The notes: generated by a model from the sequence alone, not told the origin. A stretch of DNA of 60,060 nucleotides from Parasporobacterium sp. (GCA_017459985.1 JAFUBX010000017.1:1-60060), one strand, 5' to 3'. Counted from the stretch's first letter, positions 8,696-18,848 are shown. Program-made: numbers and translations.

Positions 8696-10789
8696 ATGGG
8701 ATATCGTTTAGCCCTGGCGGAAAAGCCATCTGTGGCACAGGCCATCGCCAGAGTGCTTGGTGCTACGAAACGATGCGACGGATATCTGGAAGGAAACGGC
8801 TGGCTGGTCAGCTGGTGCGTGGGGCATCTGGTGGAACTGGCGGAACCGGAAAGCTATGATGAAAAGTACAGCAAATGGAGATACGAGGATCTTCCGATCT
8901 TCCCGGAGAAATGGAAGTACGAAGTCTCCTCTTCTACCAGGAAACAGTTTGCCATCGTAAAGCAGCTGATGAACCGGGAGGATGTTACGGAGATTGCGGA
9001 ATGCACTGACTCGGGCCGCGAAGGGGAATTGATCTACCGGCTTGTCTATCACAAGTGCGGCTGCAGGAAACCCTTCCGAAGGCTGTGGATCTCATCCATG
9101 GAGGATGCGGCAATCCGGGAAGGATTTGCAAATCTTCGTCCATCCTCCGAATATGACAACTTATATGAAGCAGCCCTTTGCCGGGAGCGTGCCGACTGGA
9201 TCGTCGGGATGAACGCCACCCGGCTTTTTTCATGCCTGTACGGGCAGACGCTGGCAGTCGGGCGGGTGATGACGCCGACCCTGGCCATGGTGGTGACGCG
9301 GGATGCGGCCATCGACGCATTCAAATCGGAACCATTCTATACGGTGCGGATCATCATGGACGAAATCAATGCAGAAATCAATGCGGAAAGTGAACGTTAC
9401 TCAGACAAGGAAGAAGCGGCAAAGCTCGCAGCTCTTTGTAAGCAGGCAGGGACAGCGGCAGTACAGAAGGTCGAGCGGAAGGAAAAGACAGAAAAGCCCC
9501 CATCCCTGTACGACTTGACAAGCCTGCAGAGGGATGCCAACCGGATCCTTGGATTTACCGCCCAGCAGACCCTGGATTATACCCAGAGCCTGTATGAAAA
9601 GAAGCTGGTCACGTATCCAAGGACAGACAGCCGGTATCTGACAGATGACATGGCCTCCATGATCCCAGGACTGGTACAGGATGTGGCGGCGGTTTATGGC
9701 ATTACGGAGGGTCTGTCGGTAAAACCGGGGCAGGTGATCAACGGAAACAAAGTATCGGACCATCACGCCATTATCCCCACAAAGACCATGCCGAAGACGG
9801 ATTTATCCGGCCTTCCCTCCGGGGAGCAGGCAATCCTGCAGCTCATATCAGCACGTCTGATTGCAGCGGTCGGGGAAGTCCATAAATACGAGGAAACAAC
9901 GGTAGTGTTCGACTGTGACGGCCACCTGTTTACGGCGAAAGGAAAAACCGTGCTTGAGGCAGGGTGGAAAGACGCTGAAAGCAGGATCCGGCCGGTAAGA
10001 AACAAAGAGAAAAATCCGGCAGATCTTCCTGCGATAAAAACCGGTGATGCACTCCCGATTGCCAGGGCAGAAGTGCATGAGGGAAAGACAAATCCTCCCC
10101 GGCACTTTACGGAAGACACCTTATTGCAGGCCATGGAGGCCGCCAGCGCGGACGAATTCCCGGAGGAGGCAGATCGAAAAGGCATCGGCACCCCGGCCAC
10201 CCGGGCAGCTACGATTGAAAAGCTGGTGCAGAAAGGCTTCGTGGAGCGGCGCGGGGATAAGAAGACGAAATATCTGTGCGCCACCCAGAAAGGGACGGCG
10301 CTGATCACGGTAATGCCGGAGCAGATCCAGTCCCCTTCCATGACAGCGGACTGGGAAGAAAAGCTGCTCCGGATCGAGAAGGGTGATTATTCCCCGGGGA
10401 GCTTTATGGAAGATATCACGGGCATGGTCGGTTCCCTGGTAGGAACCTATGAGGCGGCAAAGGAAGCAGAGGTACTCCTTCCCTCCCGCAGCGTGATCGG
10501 CCGGTGCCCCCACTGCGGCCGGGAGGTTGTGGAGCGCAGAAAGGGATGGTTCTGCGATAACCGGGACTGCCGCTTTGCCCTCTGGAAAGAAAACGCCTTT
10601 TTTGACAGCATCGGAAAGAAGCTGACCAAAGGGACAGCGGAGAAGCTGCTCTCTTCCGGAAAGATCCGGCTTACCGGCTGCAAATCCAGACGAACCGGGA
10701 AGACCTATGACACAACGCTCTTTTTGGAGACGGAATCGGACGGGAAAGCGAAATTCCGGATGGATTTCGGGAAAGGCGGCGGAAAATGA
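8696..10789 (+). CDS. topB: DNA topoisomerase III (ICE type)
   Basis: A 697-residue type IA topoisomerase. The TOPRIM domain begins MGYRLALAEKPSVAQAIA with the catalytic acidic residue in AEKPS; a DSGREGE segment lies near residue 105. The active-site Tyr is in the segment reading TYPRTDSRYL near residue 307. A four-Cys zinc ribbon sits near the C-terminus (CPHC and CDNRDC, about residues 604-624). I chose ATG 8696 over an in-frame start at 8666 because AAAGGAG precedes it at the right distance. TopB copies are standard in this ICE family, where they probably resolve single-strand transfer or replication intermediates. The last 4 bp overlap the next gene. Confidence 0.95.
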   Translation: MGYRLALAEKPSVAQAIARVLGATKRCDGYLEGNGWLVSWCVGHLVELAEPESYDEKYSKWRYEDLPIFPEKWKYEVSSSTRKQFAIVKQLMNREDVTEIAECTDSGREGELIYRLVYHKCGCRKPFRRLWISSMEDAAIREGFANLRPSSEYDNLYEAALCRERADWIVGMNATRLFSCLYGQTLAVGRVMTPTLAMVVTRDAAIDAFKSEPFYTVRIIMDEINAEINAESERYSDKEEAAKLAALCKQAGTAAVQKVERKEKTEKPPSLYDLTSLQRDANRILGFTAQQTLDYTQSLYEKKLVTYPRTDSRYLTDDMASMIPGLVQDVAAVYGITEGLSVKPGQVINGNKVSDHHAIIPTKTMPKTDLSGLPSGEQAILQLISARLIAAVGEVHKYEETTVVFDCDGHLFTAKGKTVLEAGWKDAESRIRPVRNKEKNPADLPAIKTGDALPIARAEVHEGKTNPPRHFTEDTLLQAMEAASADEFPEEADRKGIGTPATRAATIEKLVQKGFVERRGDKKTKYLCATQKGTALITVMPEQIQSPSMTADWEEKLLRIEKGDYSPGSFMEDITGMVGSLVGTYEAAKEAEVLLPSRSVIGRCPHCGREVVERRKGWFCDNRDCRFALWKENAFFDSIGKKLTKGTAEKLLSSGKIRLTGCKSRRTGKTYDTTLFLETESDGKAKFRMDFGKGGGK

Positions 10790-11106
10790 GCAGAAGAGAC
10801 CGACTGACCCTGGCAGAACAGGAAACCATCATTCTTTGGGATAACGAGCTGGATATCGCCAGTGTCTATACCCATGACCAGAGGATTGCCAAAAAACTGA
10901 AGGAGCTGGCGAAGAAATATCCTGACCAGTTCCGATTGAAGGAAAAAGGAGCACACCGCTCCGTGACTTATGAGGTTCCCAAGCGGTGCGTCAATATCCG
11001 TCCGCCCTACAACGAGGCGCGGAGGCAGCAGCAGATCAGGGACGCCGCGGCATGCGGCACATTATTTCAGACGGAGGATGAATATGAAAATTCAGAAATG
11101 GGATGA
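10786..11106 (+). CDS. Conserved ICE protein of unknown function
   Basis: A 106-residue basic protein starting MSRRDRLTLAEQETIILWDNE, coupled by an ATGA overlap to topB. The central part (EWD-free, with KKLKELAKKYPDQFRLKEKGAHRS split over residues 38-62) is lysine-rich, and the segment VTYEVPKRCVNIRPPYNEARRQQQ is typical of a short protein found in this position in related ICEs. No enzymatic motif is visible. Its last 23 bp overlap the YodL gene start. Confidence 0.7.
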   Translation: MSRRDRLTLAEQETIILWDNELDIASVYTHDQRIAKKLKELAKKYPDQFRLKEKGAHRSVTYEVPKRCVNIRPPYNEARRQQQIRDAAACGTLFQTEDEYENSEMG

Positions 11107-11695
11107 GATCAACGGGACGGGCAGCAGTGAGGACCGCATGGGAGCCTTTCTTACCAGCGAGACCGATACTTATGCCATCCTGCAGTTAAGCTACGACCAG
11201 CCGGAAGTGACAGCCTATGAGCGGTTTGAATCCTTAAACGGCCTGGCCAGGCAGGGAAAACAGCCGGATATCGACCATTATGAAGTTGTTTATACGGCTC
11301 CTCTTCTGCCCTACAAAGACCTGGGCACCATGCTGGAGGAAATGTACACGAAATTCAATATCGACCATCCTGCAGATTTCCGGGGGCACAGTCTGTCGGT
11401 CAGCGACATCGTAGCCATCCGGCAGAGCGGCATTGTATCCTGCCATTACGTGGATTCCATTGGTTTTCAGGAGCTCCCTGAGTTCCTGAAACCGGAAAAC
11501 TATCTGAAGAATGCAGAAATGGCCATGGAAGATGACTACGGGATGATCGATGGCGTGATCAATAACGGGAGGGCAGACCGGATAAAAGACACTGAGGAAA
11601 AAAGGCCTTCCGTACTGGAGCAGCTGAAGGCGGAGCCGGCGCAGATCGGCCATCCGGAGAGACCCCATAGGCCGGAAGAAAGGAATATCGGATGA
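11084..11695 (+). CDS. YodL/DUF4316 domain ICE protein
   Basis: A 203-residue protein beginning MKIQKWDEINGTG; ATG 11084 is preceded by ACGGAGGATG, better than any upstream in-frame start. Residues 25-140 match the YodL-type domain (YERFESLNGL, HSLSVSDIV, SCHYVDSIGFQELP). Residues 145-170 carry the DUF4316 signature (NYLKNAEMAMEDDYGMIDG). Both domains are typical of ICE maintenance genes between topB and the SNF2-methylase giant, and neither has an established biochemical role. The stop overlaps the next start by 4 bp. Confidence 0.8.
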   Translation: MKIQKWDEINGTGSSEDRMGAFLTSETDTYAILQLSYDQPEVTAYERFESLNGLARQGKQPDIDHYEVVYTAPLLPYKDLGTMLEEMYTKFNIDHPADFRGHSLSVSDIVAIRQSGIVSCHYVDSIGFQELPEFLKPENYLKNAEMAMEDDYGMIDGVINNGRADRIKDTEEKRPSVLEQLKAEPAQIGHPERPHRPEERNIG

Positions 11696-11889
11696 AACTG
11701 ACAACAGATGAACAGATGCTGGTTCTGCTCTATGGGGACGGCACAAAGGCGGGACTGGAGCAGGCTCTTATGGAAATGCAGGGAACACTGCAGCCGGACG
11801 AGGCAGAGCTTAACCGAATGACAGAGCAGCTTCTCAGGAAACTCCGGCATATGTCCGAAGCGGGATTCCGGAAGCTGACAGAAGGATAA
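11692..11889 (+). CDS. Small acidic/helical ICE protein, 65 residues
   Basis: Starts MKLTTDEQMLVLLYGDG in an ATGA overlap with the YodL gene and ends 17 bp before the SNF2-methylase gene. The sequence is amphipathic and helical with leucine-rich spacing (MTEQLLRKLRHMSEAGFRKL). It fits small uncharacterised proteins that fill this slot in related elements. No function can be assigned. Confidence 0.65.
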   Translation: MKLTTDEQMLVLLYGDGTKAGLEQALMEMQGTLQPDEAELNRMTEQLLRKLRHMSEAGFRKLTEG

Positions 11890-11906
11890 ACGTTACGGAG
11901 GAATTT

Positions 11907-14900
11907 ATGGCAGATAAAATGCAGTTCTACGCGCAGATGGCGGAGGACGCGGCAAAACAGATCACAGGGAGCCGGGAGCAGTGGACAGCGTTTCTCCGGA
12001 CTGCAGCCCGGCTCTATAAATATCCCTATCATGAACAGCTGATGATCTTTGCCCAACGCCCGGACGCGACAGCCTGTGCGGAATACGACCTTTGGAATGA
12101 TACCATGCGCCGGTATGTCAGGCGCGGCTCAAAGGGAATCGCCCTGATCGATACCAGAGGGGACAGGCCGAGACTACGGTATGTCTTTGACGTATCGGAT
12201 ACCGGGGAGAGGCGGAATTCCCGCCCGGTGCAGCTCTGGCAGATGAAGGAGGAATACCGGGAGCCGATCATGCAGGCCCTGGGGCAGGCCTTTGAAGTCA
12301 GCCGGGAAGGACAGTCCCTGGAATCCATGATCTATGCAGCGGCAGAACGTCTGGCTGCAGATTACTGGGACAACTACAGCCGCCAGATCCGCGACATCGT
12401 TGAGGATAGTTATCTGGCAGGCTATGATGGATTTGAGACCGGAGTGGCGTTCCGGCGGGCGGCAGCGACCAGCATCGCCTACTCCTTGTACAGCCGGTGC
12501 ACGGAGGATCCGGACATTTATTTTGAACACGAGGATTTCCTGGATATTTTTGATTTCAATACCCGGCAGGCGGCCAATACGCTGGGAACAGCCGTCAGCG
12601 GCCTCTCCGCCCGGATCTTCCGGGAGATCGAAGCCACCACAAGGAATTATGAGCGCATCAAGGCGGCAGAGCAGGCCTTGGAAGCAGAGCAGGCTTTGGA
12701 AGCGGAGCAGGTTCTGACAGCAGATCAGGACTTGGAAACAGGAAACCGCAGGAACATTGCACCGGCACAAAACGTACAGGATACAATCACAGAAGGGAGC
12801 GACAGCCATGATGAAGGAAGTAACGTACACGCAGAAGGGGGATTATCTGATCCCGGACATTCAGATGGAGATGACAGAGGCGCAGCCACTGGGGAAATAC
12901 GGGAGGATGCGGAGAGCCTTCCTGGAGGAGAACAATCCGATGCTCTTAAACGACCTGATCCTGACAGAGAAGCTGTATCCGCATCTGTGGGAGATCCAGC
13001 GGACAGCGGCCGCGCGGATGGAGCAGCTGATGCTGCAGCTCCTGCAGAAGAATCCAGCCCCGGACAAGAAGACCGATCCGATGGCCTGGACGCAGCACAT
13101 GAACAGCCTGAAGGCACAGGCGGAGGAGATCGTGACAGTGGAACTTATCACCAGCTGAGCTTTACAGACCTGATCCTCCCGGAAGCGGAGCAGATCCGGA
13201 GAATTGATATGGCACCTGAAATGGCGGAGAGCGAAAAGCCCTCCGCTTTTTCTATTTCCAATGAAGAAGTGAACCGGGTTCTTCAGAACGGTTCCGGCTT
13301 CATGAACGGTAAGATGCGGATCCAGGTTCTGTATGCCAGTGAGCATGACGCGAAGAAAAGGGCTGATTACCTGAAGGATGAATATGGCATTGGCGGCCGG
13401 AGCTGGACATTTTCTGACGGTTCCCGGGGATTCGTGGACTACAGCGCCAAAGGCTTGCTGATCCGGAGCTATGAGCATGATGTGGAACGGAGGCTCCGCT
13501 GGCCGGAAGTGGAGAAGATGCTCGACGCGTTGTTTCGGGACGGCCATTACCTGTCCGAGCAGGAGCAGGCAGAATATGCACGCCTGCAGGCGGATTATGC
13601 AGGCCTTGGCGGCGTTCCTCTCCCCTCTCCGGCACATGCTTTTCCGGCCATAGAGGATTCTGCGCGACAGCATTCGGAAGATACAGAAGAGATATCTGCT
13701 GCAGAATCACCGGCAGATGCGGAGGCGGCTGGTCTTGAAGGTGCCTTTGCGGTGGGGAACCCGAATGAAGCGGTTTCCGGTACAGAGACTGCGCAAATGC
13801 CGGAAGAATTGACCGTGGAATCAGACATACAGGCAGAGGATCGGGAGGAAGCAGATTCAGAGGAGAAAGGCGTTACAGAGGCATCTCCGGAAAATGAGAC
13901 ATCCCCTGACAAAGAGATATCCCCGAAGCTCCAATCAGAAGAAGCCGTTGAAGCAGAAAGGCCGGAAGTCCCCGGTATCAACTTCCGTATTACAGATGAT
14001 CACCTGGGCGAAGGCGGTCCGAAGGAGAAATTTGCCCGGAATATCGCCGCCATTGAGACGCTTTTTACACTGGAAACGGAAAACCGCAATGCCACACCGG
14101 AAGAACAGGAAATCCTCTCCCGCTATGTTGGCTGGGGTGGGCTTGCGGACGCTTTTGATCCCCATAAAGACAATTGGGCCGGGGAATATGCGCAGCTGAA
14201 AGCCCTGCTACCGGAACGGGAGTATGAAATGGCGCGGGCATCTACCCTGAACGCCCATTACACCAGCCCCACGGTCATACAGGCGATCTATGATGCCCTT
14301 GGACAGATGGGCTTCCAATCTGGGAATATCCTAGAACCTTCCATGGGCATCGGCAATTTCTTCGGGATGCTGCCGGAGGCAATGCAGGACAGCCGCCTGT
14401 ATGGTGTGGAACTGGATTCCATCACCGGCCGTATCGCGCAGAAGCTCTATCCGGAAGCAGAGATCACAGTGGCCGGCTTTGAGACTACGGACCGCAGGGA
14501 TTTCTACGACCTTGCCATCGGGAACGTGCCCTTCGGTAATTATAAGGTCAGCGATAAGCCCTATGACCGGCTGGGCTTTTCCATCCATAACTATTTCTTT
14601 GCCAAGGCGCTGGACCAGGTGCGGCCGGGCGGCATCGTGGCCTTTGTGACAAGCCGCTATACCATGGATCAGCAGTCGCCGGAGGTGCGGAAGTATCTGG
14701 CACAGCGGGCGGAGCTTCTGGGAGCGATCCGTCTGCCGAATAACGCTTTCCGTGCCAACGCCGGGACAGATGTCGTGTCAGATATCATTTTCCTCCAGAA
14801 GAGGGATCATCCTATCGACATCGAACCGGACTGGGTACATCTGGGGCAAACGCCGGAGGGGCTGACCCTGAACAGCTATTTTGTGGAGCATCCCGAGATG

Positions 14901-17900
14901 GTACTGGGACAGCTGACCACAGAGAGCACACAATATGGGAGACAGGAATGCACGGTTATTCCGATTCCTGGTACAGAGCTGTCTGACCAGCTGCAGGAAA
15001 CGGTTTCCCATATCCACGGCAGCTATACGCCGCAGGTGATCGGGGAGCAGGATTTCAGCGATACGCCGGATACCATACCGGCGGATCCGAATGTAAAGAA
15101 CTTCTCCTATACCGTTGTCTCCGGCGAGGTTTACTTCCGGGAGAACTCCGTCATGCGTCCGGTGGACCTGAACGACAAGATGAAGGGGCGGATTAAGGGA
15201 CTGGTGGCCCTGCGGCAGGTCGTGAACGAACTGATCGATTACCAGATGAACGACTATCCGGAGGAAGAGATCGCGGCAAAGCAGCGGGAACTGAACACAG
15301 CCTATGACGCATTCACAGCGGAGTACGGCATCATCAATTCCCGGGCCAATGCCCAGGTATTTGCCGAGGATTCGTCCTATTATCTGCTCTGCTCCCTGGA
15401 GAACATCGGCGAGGACGGCGAGCTGGAAAGCAAGGCGGATATGTTCACAAAACGGACCATCCGTCCGGAGCGGAAAGTGACACAGGTGGATACGCCCAGC
15501 GAAGCTCTTGCGGTCTCCATCGGGGAGAAAGGCCGGGTAGACCTGCCCTATATGGCAGAACTCCTCGGCACATCAGGAAGGTACCGGGAGATCATCACGG
15601 AACTTGCCGGCGTTATCTTCAAGGATCCTATGGCAGAAGTGGAAATCGAGAAAGGCTGGCAGACAGCGGATGAATACCTGTCCGGGGATGTGCGGCACAA
15701 GCTGAAGCTGGCCAAGATCGCGGCGGAAAGTGATCCGTTTTTCAGGGCAAATGTGGAGGCATTGGAGAAGGCGCAGCCGAAGGACCTGGACGCTTCCGAG
15801 ATCGATGTCCGGCTTGGGGCAACCTGGCTGGACACAGACATCATCCAGCGTTTTATGCACGAGACCTTTGAGACACCGTATTACCTGCGGCGTTCCATTG
15901 AGGTGAAGTTTTCCCCCTACACAGCCGAGTGGCGGATCCAGGGAAAGACCAATCCCAGCTATAACGATGTGGCCTGCTATGTAACCTATGGTACCGACCG
16001 GGCCAATGCCTATAAGATCCTGGAGGAGACCCTGAACCTGAAGGATATCCGGATCTACGATACCGTGGAGGATGCGGACGGGAAGAAGCGCCGGGTGCTG
16101 AACAAAAAGGAAACCACGCTGGCGCAGCAGAAACAGCAGGCCATCCGGGATGCTTTCCGGGACTGGGTCTGGAAAGAACCGCAGCGCCGTGAGCAGCTGG
16201 TGCAGCGGTACAATGAACTGTTCAATTCCACCCGCCCACGGGAATATGACGGATCCCATATCCATTTCGTAGGGATGAGTCCGGACATCCGTCTCCGGGA
16301 GCATCAGTTAGGCGCGATTGCCCATGTACTGTACGGTGGCAACACCCTGCTGGCCCATGAGGTCGGCGCAGGCAAGACCTTTGAAATGGCAGCCTCCGCC
16401 ATGGAAAGCAAGCGGCTGGGGCTCTCCCAGAAAGCGCTTTTCGTGGTGCCGAACCATCTGACGCTCCAATGGGCGAATGAATTCCTGCGGCTCTATCCCA
16501 GCGCGAAACTGCTGGTGGCCAGCAAGCGGGATTTTGAAACGAAGAACCGGAAGAAGTTCTGTGCCAGGATCGCCACCGGCGACTATGATGCAGTGATCAT
16601 CGGGCATTCCCAGTTTGAGAAGATCCCGATCTCAGCAGAGCGTCAGGAACGGCTTCTCCGGGCACAGATCGATGAGATCACGGAAGCCATACAGGAGCTG
16701 AAATACAGCCGGGGCGAGAGCTTTTCCATCAAGCAGATGGAGAAGACAAAGCGCTCCCTGCAGGCGCGGCTGGATAAACTCATCAATGAAGACCGGAAGG
16801 ACGATGTGATCACCTTTGAGCAGCTGGGTGTGGACCGGCTGTACGTGGATGAGAGCCATGCTTTCAAAAACCTCTTCCTTTATACGAAGATGCGGAACGT
16901 GGCAGGCCTGTCCACATCGGAGGCGCAGAAGTCCTCGGATATGTTTATGAAATGCCGGTACATGGACGAGATCACCGACGGCAAGGGCGTGGTATTTGCC
17001 ACCGGCACTCCGGTCAGCAATTCCATGACAGAGCTGTACACGGTCATGCGATATCTTCAGTACAGTACGCTGCAGCAGAAAGGGCTGACGCACTTTGACT
17101 GCTGGGCTTCCACCTTCGGGGAGACCACCACCGCCATCGAGCTGGCCCCGGAGGGAACCGGCTACCGGGCACGGACCCGTTTCGCGAAGTTTTTCAACCT
17201 GCCGGAGCTGATGTCCATGTTCAAGGAAGTGGCAGATATCAAGACCAGCGACCAGCTGGAGCTGCCGGTTCCGGATGCGGACTTTGAGACGGTAGTGGTG
17301 CAGCCCTCGGAGATCCAGAAGGATATGGTTGCTTCACTTTCCGAGCGGGCAGCGAAGGTTCACAGCGGCAGCGTGGATCCTTCCGTAGACAACATGCTGA
17401 AGATCACTTCCGACGGCAGGAAGATCGGCCTCGACCAGAGGCTCATGAATCCGCTGCTTCCGGACGATCCGGGCAGTAAGCTGAATGCCTGCGTGAGCAA
17501 CGTGCTGAAGATCTGGGAGGACGGAAAGGAGCAGAAGCTGACACAGCTGGTATTCTGCGACCTGTCCACCCCGAAGAATGATGGGACGTTCAATGTTTAC
17601 GATGACATCAAGGCAAAGCTGATGGCGGCGGGGATCCCCGAAGCGGAAATTGCCTTCATCCATAACGCGGATACCGAGGCAAAAAAGAAAGAATTGTTTG
17701 CCAAAGTCCGGAGCGGGCAGGTTCGCGTCCTGATGGGCAGTACCCAGAAGATGGGAGCCGGCACAAACGTGCAGGACAGGCTGATTGCCGTCCATCACCT
17801 GGATGTAGGTTGGCGTCCTGCGGATATGACGCAGCGCAATGGCCGCATCATCCGGCAGGGAAACCGAAACCCGGAGGTAAAGGTATTTCAGTATGTGACG

Positions 17901-18848
17901 GAAGGAACCTTCGATGCTTATCTGTACCAGACACTGGAGAACAAACAGAAATTCATCAGTCAGATCATGACCAGCAAATCCCCTGTCCGCTCCTGTGACG
18001 ACGTGGATGAACAGGCGCTCTCCTATGCGGAGATCAAAGCGCTCTGCGCCGGGAATCCGCTGATCCGGGAAAAGATGGATCTGGACGTGGATGTGGCGAG
18101 GCTGAAGGTGCTGAAGGCAGATCACCAGAGCAAGCAGTACCGCCTGGAGGATCAGCTTTTGAAATATTTCCCGGCGGAAATCGAACGGAACAAGGGATAT
18201 ATCGCCGGTTTTCAGAAAGATCTGGAGACTGTGGCAGCGCATCCCCTCCCGAAGGATGATTTCGTCGGAATGGCGGTGAAAGGGAAAACGTATGCAGACA
18301 AAGAAGCCGCCGGCGAAGCGATCCTTGCGGCCTGTAAGGAATATAAGGGAAATGATTCCGCTGTTCCCATCGGCAGCTACCGGGGCTTTACCATGGAGCT
18401 CACCTATGACAGCTTCCGGAAGGATTTTGAAATCATCCTGAAGGGAAGCATGAGCCACCGGGCGACGCTCGGCACGGATGCCAGAGGAAATATCACCCGT
18501 CTGGACAACTGCCTGGCCGCCATGCCGGACCGGCTGCAGAGAGTGCAGGATACGCTGCAAAATTTCTATAACCAGCAGGCAGCCGCGAAGGAAGAAGCCG
18601 GGAAGCCCTTCCCGCAGGAAGCGGAGCTGAAGGAAAAGTCGGCGAGGCTTGCAGAGCTGGATGCGGCGCTCAACATGGATGAGCGGGATGTGCCGGTGGC
18701 CGGGGAGGAGTATTCCGATCTGGCCGAAGTTGCGGAGACAAAGACCCCTTACGGGAAACCTTCCGTACTGGCACAGCTGAAAGAGAAAATGGAACAGGTG
18801 GCCGCAGAGCCTCACCAGAGCAGGCCCAGAGAGGCGGTGGTGCTGTGA
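11907..18848 (+). CDS. Giant SNF2 helicase/DNA methylase fusion (ICE antirestriction-type)
   Basis: A 2313-residue multidomain protein preceded by ACGGAGG. Residues 1-95 resemble an ArdC-type N-terminal ssDNA-binding domain (YPYHEQLMIFAQRP, GSKGIALI). Residues about 290-420 are a low-complexity linker rich in G, D, E and A that overlies the nested tnpV gene. An N6-adenine methylase-like domain follows, with its NVPF catalytic motif near residue 872. A superfamily-2 SNF2 helicase has Walker A HEVGAGKT near 1483, DESH near 1647 and motif VI (QRNGRIIRQGN) near 1975. These giants are a hallmark of large Firmicute ICEs, perhaps remodelling or protecting incoming DNA. NVPF departs from the usual N/D-P-P-F/Y, so methylase activity is uncertain. 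Confidence 0.9.
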   Translation: MADKMQFYAQMAEDAAKQITGSREQWTAFLRTAARLYKYPYHEQLMIFAQRPDATACAEYDLWNDTMRRYVRRGSKGIALIDTRGDRPRLRYVFDVSDTGERRNSRPVQLWQMKEEYREPIMQALGQAFEVSREGQSLESMIYAAAERLAADYWDNYSRQIRDIVEDSYLAGYDGFETGVAFRRAAATSIAYSLYSRCTEDPDIYFEHEDFLDIFDFNTRQAANTLGTAVSGLSARIFREIEATTRNYERIKAAEQALEAEQALEAEQVLTADQDLETGNRRNIAPAQNVQDTITEGSDSHDEGSNVHAEGGLSDPGHSDGDDRGAATGEIREDAESLPGGEQSDALKRPDPDREAVSASVGDPADSGRADGAADAAAPAEESSPGQEDRSDGLDAAHEQPEGTGGGDRDSGTYHQLSFTDLILPEAEQIRRIDMAPEMAESEKPSAFSISNEEVNRVLQNGSGFMNGKMRIQVLYASEHDAKKRADYLKDEYGIGGRSWTFSDGSRGFVDYSAKGLLIRSYEHDVERRLRWPEVEKMLDALFRDGHYLSEQEQAEYARLQADYAGLGGVPLPSPAHAFPAIEDSARQHSEDTEEISAAESPADAEAAGLEGAFAVGNPNEAVSGTETAQMPEELTVESDIQAEDREEADSEEKGVTEASPENETSPDKEISPKLQSEEAVEAERPEVPGINFRITDDHLGEGGPKEKFARNIAAIETLFTLETENRNATPEEQEILSRYVGWGGLADAFDPHKDNWAGEYAQLKALLPEREYEMARASTLNAHYTSPTVIQAIYDALGQMGFQSGNILEPSMGIGNFFGMLPEAMQDSRLYGVELDSITGRIAQKLYPEAEITVAGFETTDRRDFYDLAIGNVPFGNYKVSDKPYDRLGFSIHNYFFAKALDQVRPGGIVAFVTSRYTMDQQSPEVRKYLAQRAELLGAIRLPNNAFRANAGTDVVSDIIFLQKRDHPIDIEPDWVHLGQTPEGLTLNSYFVEHPEMVLGQLTTESTQYGRQECTVIPIPGTELSDQLQETVSHIHGSYTPQVIGEQDFSDTPDTIPADPNVKNFSYTVVSGEVYFRENSVMRPVDLNDKMKGRIKGLVALRQVVNELIDYQMNDYPEEEIAAKQRELNTAYDAFTAEYGIINSRANAQVFAEDSSYYLLCSLENIGEDGELESKADMFTKRTIRPERKVTQVDTPSEALAVSIGEKGRVDLPYMAELLGTSGRYREIITELAGVIFKDPMAEVEIEKGWQTADEYLSGDVRHKLKLAKIAAESDPFFRANVEALEKAQPKDLDASEIDVRLGATWLDTDIIQRFMHETFETPYYLRRSIEVKFSPYTAEWRIQGKTNPSYNDVACYVTYGTDRANAYKILEETLNLKDIRIYDTVEDADGKKRRVLNKKETTLAQQKQQAIRDAFRDWVWKEPQRREQLVQRYNELFNSTRPREYDGSHIHFVGMSPDIRLREHQLGAIAHVLYGGNTLLAHEVGAGKTFEMAASAMESKRLGLSQKALFVVPNHLTLQWANEFLRLYPSAKLLVASKRDFETKNRKKFCARIATGDYDAVIIGHSQFEKIPISAERQERLLRAQIDEITEAIQELKYSRGESFSIKQMEKTKRSLQARLDKLINEDRKDDVITFEQLGVDRLYVDESHAFKNLFLYTKMRNVAGLSTSEAQKSSDMFMKCRYMDEITDGKGVVFATGTPVSNSMTELYTVMRYLQYSTLQQKGLTHFDCWASTFGETTTAIELAPEGTGYRARTRFAKFFNLPELMSMFKEVADIKTSDQLELPVPDADFETVVVQPSEIQKDMVASLSERAAKVHSGSVDPSVDNMLKITSDGRKIGLDQRLMNPLLPDDPGSKLNACVSNVLKIWEDGKEQKLTQLVFCDLSTPKNDGTFNVYDDIKAKLMAAGIPEAEIAFIHNADTEAKKKELFAKVRSGQVRVLMGSTQKMGAGTNVQDRLIAVHHLDVGWRPADMTQRNGRIIRQGNRNPEVKVFQYVTEGTFDAYLYQTLENKQKFISQIMTSKSPVRSCDDVDEQALSYAEIKALCAGNPLIREKMDLDVDVARLKVLKADHQSKQYRLEDQLLKYFPAEIERNKGYIAGFQKDLETVAAHPLPKDDFVGMAVKGKTYADKEAAGEAILAACKEYKGNDSAVPIGSYRGFTMELTYDSFRKDFEIILKGSMSHRATLGTDARGNITRLDNCLAAMPDRLQRVQDTLQNFYNQQAAAKEEAGKPFPQEAELKEKSARLAELDAALNMDERDVPVAGEEYSDLAEVAETKTPYGKPSVLAQLKEKMEQVAAEPHQSRPREAVVL
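12669..12740 (+). repeat. Four tandem 18-bp in-frame repeats
   Basis: Four consecutive 18-bp units encode EQALEA, EQALEA, EQVLTA and DQDLET inside the SNF2-methylase gene, just ahead of its low-complexity linker. The units keep the reading frame and show increasing divergence toward the 3' end. They look like a slippage-prone helical spacer. Confidence 0.85.
12808..13158 (+). CDS. tnpV: TnpV-family protein nested out of frame in the SNF2 gene
   Basis: A 116-residue frame lying entirely inside the SNF2-methylase gene but one frame over. It starts MMKEVTYTQKGDYLIPDIQ with GGGAG 9 bases upstream, and continues with the TnpV-type signature: PLGKYGRMRRAFLEENN, LTEKLYPHLWEI, DPMAWTQHMNSL and a final AEEIVTVELITS. 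TnpV is a conserved transposon-encoded family of unknown function. The nested frame reads like a normal globular protein, whereas the host frame over the same DNA is low-complexity (GDDRGAATGEI-like). This suggests the nested frame is the constrained one and the host gene merely tolerates it as a linker. This is a rare long overprint. Confidence 0.75.
   Translation: MMKEVTYTQKGDYLIPDIQMEMTEAQPLGKYGRMRRAFLEENNPMLLNDLILTEKLYPHLWEIQRTAAARMEQLMLQLLQKNPAPDKKTDPMAWTQHMNSLKAQAEEIVTVELITS

Noticed and set aside
12669-12740. Short CRISPR-like or DNA-binding repeats
   Set aside because: The 18-bp units are contiguous, in frame and encode a helical hexapeptide repeat; there are no spacers.
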